From Salidesulfovibrio onnuriiensis (GTDB taxonomy: Bacteria > Desulfobacterota > Desulfovibrionia > Desulfovibrionales > Desulfovibrionaceae), in assembly GCF_008001235.1 (NCBI RefSeq), contig NZ_CP040751.1, positions 2,215,001 to 2,279,000 of the forward strand: a stretch of DNA of 64,000 nucleotides. Direction: 5' to 3'. The position numbers were made by a program, and so were the translations under genes. The notes below the pieces were generated by a model. That model saw only the letters and a program-made list of their open reading frames with translations. It was not told the DNA's origin and searched no databases. Shown piece after piece: positions 36,272 to 44,389 of this stretch; position 1 is the stretch's first letter; each line of letters opens with the position of its first letter.

Positions 36272-37570
36272 CTAGCTGTCCTTTTCCTGGTCGCGGAGAT
36301 CAACAACGCGCACGGCCTTGCCCGCTGCCTTGGGGATGGCGTCGTGCATGACCAGTTCCACACGCGGGGTGACCAGTATTTCGTTGCACAGGCGTGCGGC
36401 AATGCTCTTTTGCAGGTTGCGCAGCACGCGCATGTCTTCCACGAAGTATTCCTCTTTGACCTCCACCTTGACGCGGATCTGGTCCATGAAGCCTTCGCGG
36501 ATGAGTTCGATGACGTAATTCTGTCCCACCTCGGGCATGGCCATGAGCACCTGCTCGATCTGCATGGGGTAGATGTTCACTCCCTTGATGATCAGCATGT
36601 CGTCCGCGCGGCCCGTGATGCGGTCGATGCGGCGGTGGGTGCGGCCGCAGGCGCATTGACCGGGGATGAACCGGGTCAGGTCGCGGGTGCGGTAGCGGAT
36701 GATGGGCATGCCCTCGCGGGTCAGCGTGGTCATGACCAGCTCGCCCACTTCGCCTTCTGCAACGTGCTCGCCCGTGGCGGGGTCGATAATTTCGGCGATG
36801 TAGGCGTCTTCCCAGACATGCATGCCGGTCTGCTCGGTACATTCGAAGGCCACGCCCGGGCCGTTCATTTCCGACAGGCCGTAGGAGTTGTAGGCCTTGA
36901 TGTGCATGAGTTCCTCAATGCGCCTGCGGGTCTCCTCGGTGTGCGGTTCTGCGCCGATCAGGGCCACTTTCCAGGGCATTTCCGCTGGGTCGAATCCTTC
37001 CTCCACCACCTTCTGCGCAAAATAGAGGGCAAAGGAGGGTATGATGTGCAGCACCGTGACGCTGAAATCGCGAATGAGTTTGATCTGACGGCGGGTGTTG
37101 CCCGCGCCGGCGGGTACCGTGAGACAGCCGAGGCGCTCGGAGCCGTAGTGGATGCCGAGCCCGCCGGTGAACAGGCCGTAGCCGGACATGTTCTGGAGCA
37201 CGTCGGAGCGGCGTACGCCCACGGCGTACATGGACCGGGCCATGAGGTCGGCCCATTGGTCGATGTCCTTCTGGGTGTAGAAAACCGCTGTGGGGGTGCC
37301 TGTGGTGCCCGAGGAGGCATGCAGGCGGACAAAGTCGTCCAGGGAACGGGTCAGTAGCCCGTAGGGGTACTGGGAACGGAGGTCGTCCTTGGTGGTGAAG
37401 GGCAGCTTGGTGATGTCGCTGGCGGTTTGGAGTTCCCGGATGTCGAAGTCCTTGAGCCGTTCACCGTAGAACGGGGACTTCCGTGCGTTTTCCACGACGG
37501 CGCGCAGGCGCTCGACTTGCAGGTTTTCCAGTTCGGAGCGTTTCAGAGACTCGGACGGATGGTAGAACAT
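36272..37570 (-). CDS. paaK: Phenylacetate-CoA ligase family protein
   Basis: A 432-residue adenylate-forming enzyme. The AMP/ATP loop is ASSGTTGTPTAVFYT, followed by LSEMNGPGVAFEC and the hinge region YRTRDLTRFI. Family members activate phenylacetate or other aryl acids with CoA. In sulfate reducers such genes often lie near indolepyruvate oxidoreductase, which makes aryl-CoA from aromatic amino acids, but none is present here. Its position 24 bases after dnaB is unusual. The DUF456 gene follows at once. Confidence 0.9.
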   Translation of the reverse strand: MFYHPSESLKRSELENLQVERLRAVVENARKSPFYGERLKDFDIRELQTASDITKLPFTTKDDLRSQYPYGLLTRSLDDFVRLHASSGTTGTPTAVFYTQKDIDQWADLMARSMYAVGVRRSDVLQNMSGYGLFTGGLGIHYGSERLGCLTVPAGAGNTRRQIKLIRDFSVTVLHIIPSFALYFAQKVVEEGFDPAEMPWKVALIGAEPHTEETRRRIEELMHIKAYNSYGLSEMNGPGVAFECTEQTGMHVWEDAYIAEIIDPATGEHVAEGEVGELVMTTLTREGMPIIRYRTRDLTRFIPGQCACGRTHRRIDRITGRADDMLIIKGVNIYPMQIEQVLMAMPEVGQNYVIELIREGFMDQIRVKVEVKEEYFVEDMRVLRNLQKSIAARLCNEILVTPRVELVMHDAIPKAAGKAVRVVDLRDQEKDS

Positions 37571-37594
37571 GGCTGCCCCTTGGTCGTTTGGAAA

Positions 37595-39001
37595 TTAATC
37601 GTTGCCTTGCATCTCTCCGGGGAACTCGGACGGGTATGGTGTGGAGTCCAGGTTGCCGAACAGGGTGCACTCCTTCTTGAAGTAGAGCGTACAGGTTCCG
37701 GTGGGACCGCTGCGCTGCTTGCCGATGATGATGTCGGCCTCGTTCTTGCGCGGGTTGTCCTCGCCCTTGTTGTAGGCCGCGTCGCGGTAGAGGAAGATGA
37801 TGATGTCCGCGTCCTGCTCGATTGCGCCGGATTCGCGGAGGTCGGACATCATGGGAGTCTTGTCCGTGCGTTCTTCCACCTTGCGGTTGAGCTGCGACAG
37901 AGCGATGACCGGCACGTTGAGTTCCTTGGCCAGCGCCTTGAGGCTTCGGGAAATGTCGGAGATCTCCTGCTCGCGTGAATCCGTGCGGGCGCTGGAGCGC
38001 ATGAGCTGGAGGTAGTCCACCACGATGAGGCCCAGGTTGTGCTCGGCCTTGAGGCGGCGGCATTTTGCCTGCAGTTCCAGGGTGGACAAGGCAGGAGTGT
38101 CGTCGATGAAAATGGGGGCGCGGGAAAGCACGTCGGCCGCCTCGTAAAGCGCGCTCCAGTCCTGGTCGTCCAGGTAGCCGGTTCGCAGGTTGCCCATTTC
38201 CACGTGGCTCTGCACCGAAAGAAGGCGGACCATGAGCTGCTCCATGGCCATTTCCAGGGAGAAGACGGCTGTGGGCACTTCGGCTCGGGCTGCGGCGCGT
38301 AGGGCGATGTTTAGGGCGAAGGCGGTCTTCCCCATGGCGGGGCGCGCCGCAATGATGATCAGGTCGGAATTCTGCAGGCCCGCAGTCATAGAGTCGAAAT
38401 CGGTATACCCGGTAGGGATACCGGTAATGGCGGACTTGTTTTCGTATTTTGCCTGCAGTTCCTCGAACACCTTGATGATCAGCTTGTCGCTGGCCAGCAT
38501 ATTCTTGGAGGATTTGGCCTGGGCGATCTTGAAGATTCGTTTTTCGGATTCGCTCAGGACCACATCCACGTCAGCCGCTTCGTAGCAGTCGCTGATGATG
38601 GTGCCGGAAATGTCGATGAGTTCGCGCAGGATGGCTTTGTCGCGAACAATGGTGGCGTGGTATTCCGCATTGGATGCGCTGACCACTGAGTCGGCTATTT
38701 CGGCCAGGTAGACCGGACCGCCGATGGTATCCAACGTACCTTGAGAATTGAGAAAGTCCGAGACCGTGATCAGGTCGATGGGCTTGTTGGTGCGGTAGAG
38801 TTCGGAAAATGCCTCGAAGATGACCTTGTGGGCCGGGGAATAAAAATGATCCGGCTCAACGATTTCCACCAGGGAACTGAACATGGTGGGAGACTGGAAC
38901 ACGCCGCCCAGGACGGACTGTTCTGCTTCGAGATTGTGCGGGGGGACTTTACGAAGTAAATCGGAAGAAGCCCTCGAAAGGGCTTCTTCCGTTGAATTCA
39001 T
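37595..39001 (-). CDS. dnaB: Replicative DNA helicase
   Basis: A 468-residue hexameric helicase that unwinds DNA at the replication fork. The N-terminal domain starts PPHNLEAEQSVLGGVF, the RecA-like core has Walker A ARPAMGKTAFALN, Walker B LIVVDYLQLM, and ELNVPVIALSQLNRKVEER. Start 39001 is chosen for AAGGTC just upstream; an upstream in-frame ATG at 39124 would overlap rplI and add a Lys-rich stretch. It follows rplI by 13 bases, in the common rpsF-rpsR-rplI-dnaB order. Confidence 0.95.
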   Translation of the reverse strand: MNSTEEALSRASSDLLRKVPPHNLEAEQSVLGGVFQSPTMFSSLVEIVEPDHFYSPAHKVIFEAFSELYRTNKPIDLITVSDFLNSQGTLDTIGGPVYLAEIADSVVSASNAEYHATIVRDKAILRELIDISGTIISDCYEAADVDVVLSESEKRIFKIAQAKSSKNMLASDKLIIKVFEELQAKYENKSAITGIPTGYTDFDSMTAGLQNSDLIIIAARPAMGKTAFALNIALRAAARAEVPTAVFSLEMAMEQLMVRLLSVQSHVEMGNLRTGYLDDQDWSALYEAADVLSRAPIFIDDTPALSTLELQAKCRRLKAEHNLGLIVVDYLQLMRSSARTDSREQEISDISRSLKALAKELNVPVIALSQLNRKVEERTDKTPMMSDLRESGAIEQDADIIIFLYRDAAYNKGEDNPRKNEADIIIGKQRSGPTGTCTLYFKKECTLFGNLDSTPYPSEFPGEMQGND

Positions 39002-39014
39002 CTGACCTTGCTTT

Positions 39015-39563
39015 CTAGGCCTCTGCGGATTCTTCAGATTCTGCATCGGCAACTTCGGCTTCGGCCACTGCTTCTTCCACAACCGGAGTTTCTTCTTCGA
39101 CTTCTTCTTCGCCGACGCGAACATGCTTCACGACGGAAAGCTTGAGTTCGCCGCGAACGTCCGGATGCAGCTTGATGTCGATTTCGTATTCGCCCAGAGC
39201 GCGGATCGGGTCAGCCATGACGATCTTGCGGCGATCGATGTCCACGCCTGCTTCGGCCAGGGCATCGCCAATGTTGCTGGCGGTGACGGAGCCGTAGAGC
39301 TTGTCGCCTTCGCCCACGCGCACGGTGATGGTGACCGGGGTGGCGGCGATCTTTTCTGCCAGAGCCTGGGCTTCACCCTTGAGGGCGTCAGCCATGACCT
39401 GCAGCTTCTTGCGTTCCAGGTCAAACTGCTTCTGGTTGGCTACGGAAGCGGGCATGGCCAGTCCCTGAGGGATCAGGTAGTTGCGGCCATAGCCTGCCTT
39501 GACGGTAACAATATCTCCGAGTCGACCCAGGGAGTCGACGTCAGCACGCAGAATAAGTTTCAT
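39015..39563 (-). CDS. rplI: Ribosomal protein L9 with acidic C-terminal extension
   Basis: A 182-residue L9. The first ~150 residues are normal: MKLILRADVDSLGRLGDIV, GYGRNYLIPQGLAMPA, the long helix, and the C-terminal domain ending VVKHVRVGEE. Typical L9 is about 148-150 residues; the remaining ~30 are a Glu/Ala-rich low-complexity tail of unknown role, seen in some relatives. It follows rpsR by 12 bases. Confidence 0.96.
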   Translation of the reverse strand: MKLILRADVDSLGRLGDIVTVKAGYGRNYLIPQGLAMPASVANQKQFDLERKKLQVMADALKGEAQALAEKIAATPVTITVRVGEGDKLYGSVTASNIGDALAEAGVDIDRRKIVMADPIRALGEYEIDIKLHPDVRGELKLSVVKHVRVGEEEVEEETPVVEEAVAEAEVADAESEESAEA

Positions 39564-39575
39564 GTGACTCTCCTC

Positions 39576-39839
39576 CTACAGGTTGGTCTTCTTCTTCACG
39601 TCAGTGGAGTGGACGGTGGTGTAGAACATAAGAGCCATCTGCCTTGCGCGCTTGATCTCGGTGGTCAGGCGACGCTGGTGCTTTGCACAGGTGCCGGTGA
39701 TGCGGCGGGCAATGATCTTGCCGCGTTCGGTCACGAAGTCGCGCAGGATGTCCGGACGCTTGTAGTCCAGGGGCAGCTCGCTGTCGGCGCAGAAACGGCA
39801 GAATTTCTTCCTCGGGGTGAATTTCTTGCGGAATGCCAT
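39576..39839 (-). CDS. rpsR: Ribosomal protein S18
   Basis: An 87-residue small-subunit protein. Signature stretch [20 protein letters not shown] is present. The N-terminal CRFC forms the C-plus (zinc-ligand) variant, with the rest of the ligands partly lost, so zinc binding is uncertain. It lies between rpsF and rplI in the standard operon and has an AAGGAGG-like site. Confidence 0.97.
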   Translation of the reverse strand: MAFRKKFTPRKKFCRFCADSELPLDYKRPDILRDFVTERGKIIARRITGTCAKHQRRLTTEIKRARQMALMFYTTVHSTDVKKKTNL

Positions 39840-39851
39840 GGTTATACCTCC

Positions 39852-40145
39852 TTAAGCGGCCTTTTCGAGTTTGACGGTCATGAACTTGAAGATGCCGTCA
39901 GTGATGCGGATGTTGCGTTCCAGTTCGGCAACGATCGGGCCGGGACCGCTGTAGACGAGGCGGATGTAGTAACCACGGGTCTGCTTCTGCACCGGGTAGG
40001 ACAGAGTGCGCATGCCCCATTCATCGACTTCGACGATCTCACCGCTTTCGCTGGAGATGACGCCGGCCAACTTTTCCATGATTTCCTTGCGGCCGTCTTC
40101 ACCCAGTTCCGGGGAGAGCAGCAGAAGGGTTTCGTAATTAGCCAT
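39852..40145 (-). CDS. rpsF: Ribosomal protein S6
   Basis: A 97-residue protein, normal length. ANYETLLLLSPELGEDGRKE and DEWGMRTLSYPVQKQTRGYY are typical of S6, which binds S18 and 16S rRNA. It is the first gene of the operon. A GGAGGAAC site precedes the start. A TTGACA-containing promoter is found about 70-95 bases upstream. Confidence 0.97.
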   Translation of the reverse strand: MANYETLLLLSPELGEDGRKEIMEKLAGVISSESGEIVEVDEWGMRTLSYPVQKQTRGYYIRLVYSGPGPIVAELERNIRITDGIFKFMTVKLEKAA

Positions 40146-40213
40146 TCTTGTTCCTCCTTGTGGTCATTGGCCCCCTCTTCGGAGAAAAGAGAGAGCAAGG
40201 CTAAAGAAGAGGC

Positions 40214-40242
40214 TTCTTATTGGGTTTGTAAAGAACTGTCAA
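40214..40242 (-). promoter_or_regulatory. Promoter for the rpsF operon
   Basis: On the minus strand TTGACA (40242-40237), a 17-base spacer and TAAGAA (40219-40214) precede rpsF. The -35 is perfect; the -10 is weak. A small AAGAAG/CTTCTT hairpin overlaps the -10. Confidence 0.45.
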
Positions 40243-40255
40243 GGGCAGCAGTATG

Positions 40256-40411
40256 TCACCTTTCACTTTCCTTGTCAGCTTTCGTTTTTTTGCGGGGCGT
40301 CCAGCCGCACTTTCCGGTCATTCAGCCGCGCAGTTTGAGCCGTGGGGCCACGAAGAACCCCACGGCCAGGGCTATGCAAATATACAGGAAGGTGAGTAGA
40401 ACTCCCTTCAT
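40256..40411 (-). CDS. Putative membrane selenoprotein micro-gene, copy 2 (in-frame TGA at codon 30)
   Basis: The frame from ATG 40411 encodes a 29-residue single-helix peptide (MKGVLLTFLYICIALAV, then VAPRLKLRG) up to TGA at 40324-40322. It then continues in frame as MTGKCGWTPRKKTK plus a charged tail to TGA 40258-40256, 51 residues if the first TGA is read as selenocysteine (U30, with C35 next). The ATG overlaps the read-through stop of copy 1 as ATGA. A hairpin with loop UGGAC lies 18 bases after the TGA. If TGA is a true stop, the gene is just 40322-40411. Sequence shows duplication and frame conservation; Sec insertion is inferred. Function unknown, perhaps membrane-anchored thiol/selenol redox. 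Confidence 0.55.
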
Positions 40412-40560
40412 TGCTTGTTCTCTTTATCCTTGGGCGGCGTCCAGCCGCAGCTGTTCTTTGCGCCCTGTCACTTGCCGCTGAGCCCCAGCTTCGGGGCCAG
40501 CCAGGTGATGGCAAAGTAACCCGCTGCGAAACAGCCGAGCAGAATCAGCAATTCTTTCAT
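40408..40560 (-). CDS. Putative membrane selenoprotein micro-gene, copy 1 (in-frame TGA at codon 31)
   Basis: The frame from ATG 40560 has a strong AGGAGG site that overlaps the purC stop. It encodes one membrane helix (MKELLILLGCFAAGYFA), then APKLGLSGK, then TGA at 40470-40468. The same frame continues QGAKNSCGWTPPKDKENKQ to TGA 40410-40408, giving 50 residues with U31 and C38. It aligns with copy 2 in helix, AP(K/R)LxLxG motif, TGA position and CGWTP. A GCGGC(UGGAC)GCCGC hairpin lies 24 bases after the TGA. Without read-through the gene would be 40468-40560, 30 residues. I do not recognise the family. It probably belongs to a purC transcript. Confidence 0.6.
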
Positions 40561-40569
40561 GGCGCCCTC

Positions 40570-41466
40570 CTAGATGTCCAGGTCGCTCCCTGTCAGCAGG
40601 CGGTAGGCCTCGATGTATTTGGAGCGGGTCTGGGCGTTGATGTCCTCGGGGATGGCGGGTCCCGGAGGCTGCTTGTTGAAACCGATGTCCATCAGCCAGT
40701 CGCGCAGGAACTGCTTGTCGAAGCTGGGTTGACCCGCGCCCGGCTTATATCCTTCCATGGGCCAGAAGCGGGAGGAGTCCGGGGTGAGCACCTCATCTAT
40801 GAGAATGAGGCGGTCGCCTATGGTGCCGAACTCGAACTTGGTGTCCGCGATCAGGATTCCGCGCTTCTTTGCATAGTCGCGAGCTCTGGAATAGATGTCC
40901 AGAGAAAGTTTTTCGACCTTGCGCATCATGTCTTCGCCAAGAAGCGTCGCCGCCTTTTCCAGGGTGATGTTCTCGTCATGCTCGCCCAGTTCCGCCTTGG
41001 TGGATGGCGTGAATATCGGCTTTTCCAACATTTCGGATTCCTGGAGATTTTCCGGGAGCTTGTGCCCGCAGACATTGCCTGTTTTTTGGTAATCGCTCCA
41101 GCCGGATCCGGTGATGAAGCCGCGAACGATGCATTCGATGGGCAGGGGCTTGGCCTTTTTCACCAGCACTGCGCGGCCCTCGAGCTGGTCGCGATACGCC
41201 CTGAGCGGTTCGGGGAAATCGTCCACTTCTGAGGCGATGATATGGTTTTCCACCATATCGCCCATCATTTCCATCCAGAACAGGGTGATCTGGTTGAGCA
41301 CCACGCCTTTCTGGGGGATGGGATCGGGCATGACCACGTCATAGGCCGAGATGCGGTCCGAGGTGACGATGAGCAGGGTTTCCTCGTCGATGTCGTAGAT
41401 GTCCCTGACCTTGCCGCGCGAGAGCAGCGGGTAGTTCTTGATGTCGGTCTGGATGACGGTTTTCAT
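40570..41466 (-). CDS. purC: SAICAR synthase (phosphoribosylaminoimidazole-succinocarboxamide synthase)
   Basis: A 298-residue ligase that joins CAIR and aspartate in purine synthesis. The family signature VRGFITGSGWSDYQKTG is present with LPIECIVRGF, and the ATP loop RGKVRDIYDIDEETLLIV lies at the N-terminus. IADTKFEFG and LIDEVLTPDSSRFW follow. The length suits the longer form of the family. It lies 47 bases after hisD and ends on the ribosome site of the first micro-gene. Confidence 0.96.
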   Translation of the reverse strand: MKTVIQTDIKNYPLLSRGKVRDIYDIDEETLLIVTSDRISAYDVVMPDPIPQKGVVLNQITLFWMEMMGDMVENHIIASEVDDFPEPLRAYRDQLEGRAVLVKKAKPLPIECIVRGFITGSGWSDYQKTGNVCGHKLPENLQESEMLEKPIFTPSTKAELGEHDENITLEKAATLLGEDMMRKVEKLSLDIYSRARDYAKKRGILIADTKFEFGTIGDRLILIDEVLTPDSSRFWPMEGYKPGAGQPSFDKQFLRDWLMDIGFNKQPPGPAIPEDINAQTRSKYIEAYRLLTGSDLDI

Positions 41467-41513
41467 GGTATCCTCGTGAGTCTTTGGTTTGGGCTATTAC
41501 AACTATAGTATGC

Positions 41514-42818
41514 CTATTTCCTGCGGCATTCCACAGAACGGGCATGGGCTTCGAGGCCCTCCAGCCGGGCAAGACGGGCAATCTTGTCGGCGTGCTCGTT
41601 CACATAATCCGGGCTGGTGGCGATGACGCTGGATTTCTTGACAAAGGTCTCCACGGACAGGGCCGAGGAGAAGCGGACCGTGCGTAAAGTGGGGAGCACA
41701 TGGTTCGGGCCGGCAAAGTAATCTCCCACGGGCTCGGGGGAGTGGTGCCCCATGAAAATGGCTCCGGCGTGTTTGATCTTGCCGAGAAGGGACCAGGCGT
41801 CATTCACGGCCAGCTCCAGGTGTTCCGGGGCCAGCAGGTTGATGAGTTCCGCCCCCGTGTCCAGGTCCGGGACAGTGATGACGGCTCCCCAGTCCTCCAG
41901 GGATTTTTGGGCGATTTCACTGCGGGGCAGGGCAGCTGTCTGTGTCTTGAGTTCCTCGCAAACGGCAGTCCCGAGTTCCGGGCTTGTGGTCACCAGGATG
42001 GACGCTGCCAGAGGGTCGTGCTCGGCCTGGGAGAGCATGTCCGCGGCAAGCCAAGCGGCATTGGCGGATTCGTCGGCAAGGATGGCGATTTCGCTGGGGC
42101 CGGCAAACATGTCGATGCCGATCTGGCCGATGAGCTGGGCTTTGGCCGTGGCCACAAAGATGTTCCCGGGGCCGGCGATGACGTCGCAGGGGGCGATGGT
42201 TTCGGTGCCGTAGGCCAGGGCCGCAATGGCCCAGGCGCTGCCTGCCAGGTGGATTTCCGAGAGACCGAGCAGGGCGGCTGTGGTCAGGATGTAGGGGTTC
42301 AGGGTGCCGTCTTTGCGGGGCGGGGAAATGACCGCTATCTCGGGGACACCCGCCACTTGGGCGGGGACGGCGTTCATGATCAGGCTTGAGATGAGTGGAG
42401 TTTCGCCTCCCTGCCCGCCGGGAACGTACAGGCCGACGCGTTCCACGGGCCGTACCATCTGGCCGAGAATGGTGCCGTCCTCTGCCGTGGTCCACCAGGA
42501 TTTTTCCTTCTGGTTTTCGTGGAAGGCGCGGATGTTGGCGATGGACTCCTCGAGGATGGCCAGATCATCCGCCGGGATGGATGCCTTGGCCTTTGCGATG
42601 TGTTCAACAGGCACTCGGATGTTGCGGGCCTCGAACCCTGCGCAGTCGAATTTGCCGGTATACCGGGCCAGGGCTTCGTCTCCGTTGGCGCGCACGTCGG
42701 CCAGAATGTCGCGGACAATGCCGTCCACCTTGGTGTCCGGATCCTTGCGCGCGGCAAGCCAGGTATCAATGGTGGGCCAATCGGCCTTTGACGTATATGA
42801 AGTGGTCTTACAGGTCAT
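41514..42818 (-). CDS. hisD: Histidinol dehydrogenase
   Basis: A 434-residue zinc enzyme performing the last two oxidations of histidine synthesis. Visible signatures are VERVGLYVPGG, IAGPGNIFVATAKAQL, DMFAGPSEIAILAD and the zinc/catalytic stretch FMGHHSPEPVGDYFAGPNHVLPT. Start 42818 is preferred over 42860 because AGAGGA sits just upstream. It is isolated from other his genes and lies next to purC; histidine and purine synthesis are metabolically linked through AICAR. Confidence 0.96.
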   Translation of the reverse strand: MTCKTTSYTSKADWPTIDTWLAARKDPDTKVDGIVRDILADVRANGDEALARYTGKFDCAGFEARNIRVPVEHIAKAKASIPADDLAILEESIANIRAFHENQKEKSWWTTAEDGTILGQMVRPVERVGLYVPGGQGGETPLISSLIMNAVPAQVAGVPEIAVISPPRKDGTLNPYILTTAALLGLSEIHLAGSAWAIAALAYGTETIAPCDVIAGPGNIFVATAKAQLIGQIGIDMFAGPSEIAILADESANAAWLAADMLSQAEHDPLAASILVTTSPELGTAVCEELKTQTAALPRSEIAQKSLEDWGAVITVPDLDTGAELINLLAPEHLELAVNDAWSLLGKIKHAGAIFMGHHSPEPVGDYFAGPNHVLPTLRTVRFSSALSVETFVKKSSVIATSPDYVNEHADKIARLARLEGLEAHARSVECRRK

Positions 42819-42943
42819 GGTGTCCTCTAGTGGCGGATTTGAAGAGTTATACAAGGACATGGCGGGCCGTTAAGAGGCCTTTCGCCGGGGAGCCAATCTA
42901 TAGCCGAGAGGCATTCAAAAGTCGAGACAATGACTAGGTGCCG

Positions 42944-42977
42944 AAAAAAAGAAGGCCGGGACCCGAAGGTCCCGGCC
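42944..42977 (-). terminator. Terminator of the porin gene
   Basis: On the minus strand GGCCGGGACC pairs perfectly with GGTCCCGGCC around a TTCG tetraloop, followed by TTC and seven T. It lies 35 bases past the porin stop, as expected for a highly expressed gene. Confidence 0.94.
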
Positions 42978-43012
42978 AGTGTATGACGCATTAGGTGAAG
43001 TGAGGCGGGGTC

Positions 43013-44389
43013 TTAGAACTCGTAGTTCAGACCCATGGACACTTTGTAAGCGGTGTCGTCGGTGTTGATGCCGGCGTCTTCCCACTTGCTGTCCCAATCT
43101 GCGGAGATCCAACCGAGTTCCACGTAGGCGGTCAGTTCGTCGTAGATGGAGTAGGAGGTGTTCAGGTCGATTTCAAAGATGGAGTCATCTTCGAGCAGGG
43201 TCTTGCCGAACTGAACCTGCGGGCGGTTGGTGGCGTCGTAACCTGCATCCAGGATGCTTTCATCGTTGGTGCCCTGAGCGTACAGGACGTGCACGGTGTG
43301 CTTCATGCCTTCGAAGAAGGAGATGTCCTTGAGGGACACACCAACGGTCCAGAAGCCCATGCCGGAACCATCGTTTTCAGAGTCGATGGAACCACTCAGA
43401 CCCCAGTCACCGCCGAAGAAGAAGGAACCGAGAGCCCAGTCGTTGGACAGGATGGGCATACGTTCGGATTCCAGGTCGGAGGTGCCGTTTCCGTCTTCAC
43501 CAGAGGTGTAGGCGAAGAACAGTTCGGGCTTCATGAAGTCCCAACCGGTGTAAGCGAAGGAAGCAGCAGCATACCAACCGGACATGTCTGCATCGTCTTC
43601 TTCAGCGTCAACGCGACCGTAGTTCACGTCAGCCTTGAACACGAACGGATCAAACATGGTCAGTTCGAAAGCCACGCCAGCCCACCAAGCGCTGTTGATT
43701 TCGGTGGTGCTGGTAGCGTTGTGAGCTTTCATGCCGGTGAGCGGAATGTCGCCAGCAGTGTACTGGTCGCCGATGCCGCCGATGGCGAAGAAGGGCTTCA
43801 CGGAAACGCCGTCAAAGGTCAGCGGCAGAGCGCCAACCCACAGGTCCATGCTGCTTTCGTTGCGGGAAGCAGCAGCCTTGTCGGCGCGGACCCAACCAGC
43901 GAGGTAGGACACGTTGTCGGTGATCGGACCGGAAACGATCAGAGCCGGAGCTTCGTCGTTCTGGATGATGGAACCGCCAACAGCGGAAGGCAGAGCAACG
44001 CCGAAGTGACCGACTTTGATGTTCTGCTGAGTGCCGGGCCAGTTGAAGTCAATGTAACCGGCCTTGATTTCGACGGAACCTTCATTCTGAGCGGTGGAAG
44101 CGTCAGTGATGTTGGTGCTGTCTTTCATCTGGCGACCCCAGGTGGAGGTGCCGACTTCGGTGTACAGAACGCCCTTCAGGTTCTCGTTCGCGATGAACTC
44201 GAACTTGGTGCGCAGGCGCTGGTAGACATCGAACTTGGATGCAGCAGCAGCGTCATCCTGGAAGTCCATGTCGGACCAGATGAATTCAAAGGTGTAAGCA
44301 CCGGTGGCTTTGATGTCAGCGGCGCTTGCGGTGGCTGCCATGCCGAACACGAATGCGCAGAGCACGGCGAGCATTACCAAACGTTTCAT
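43013..44389 (-). CDS. Desulfovibrio-type outer membrane homotrimeric porin
   Basis: A 458-residue porin. The signal peptide ends ATASAA, so the mature chain begins near residue 24 with DIKATGAYTFEFIWSDMDF. Many alternating aromatic beta strands follow, and the C-terminal YKVSMGLNYEF ends in Phe as barrel proteins do. The overall pattern, rich in Asp and Trp with AGWVRADKAAA-type strands, matches the abundant porins of Desulfovibrio. A strong AAGGAAGG site and perfect terminator suggest high expression. It probably lets small solutes, including sulfate, cross the outer membrane. Confidence 0.9.
   Translation of the reverse strand: MKRLVMLAVLCAFVFGMAATASAADIKATGAYTFEFIWSDMDFQDDAAAASKFDVYQRLRTKFEFIANENLKGVLYTEVGTSTWGRQMKDSTNITDASTAQNEGSVEIKAGYIDFNWPGTQQNIKVGHFGVALPSAVGGSIIQNDEAPALIVSGPITDNVSYLAGWVRADKAAASRNESSMDLWVGALPLTFDGVSVKPFFAIGGIGDQYTAGDIPLTGMKAHNATSTTEINSAWWAGVAFELTMFDPFVFKADVNYGRVDAEEDDADMSGWYAAASFAYTGWDFMKPELFFAYTSGEDGNGTSDLESERMPILSNDWALGSFFFGGDWGLSGSIDSENDGSGMGFWTVGVSLKDISFFEGMKHTVHVLYAQGTNDESILDAGYDATNRPQVQFGKTLLEDDSIFEIDLNTSYSIYDELTAYVELGWISADWDSKWEDAGINTDDTAYKVSMGLNYEF

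Noticed and set aside
40322-40560. Two micro-genes as ordinary 29- and 30-residue peptides ending at TGA
   Set aside because: Kept as the fallback, but conserved CGWTP in frame after both TGA codons and the ATGA overlap favour read-through.
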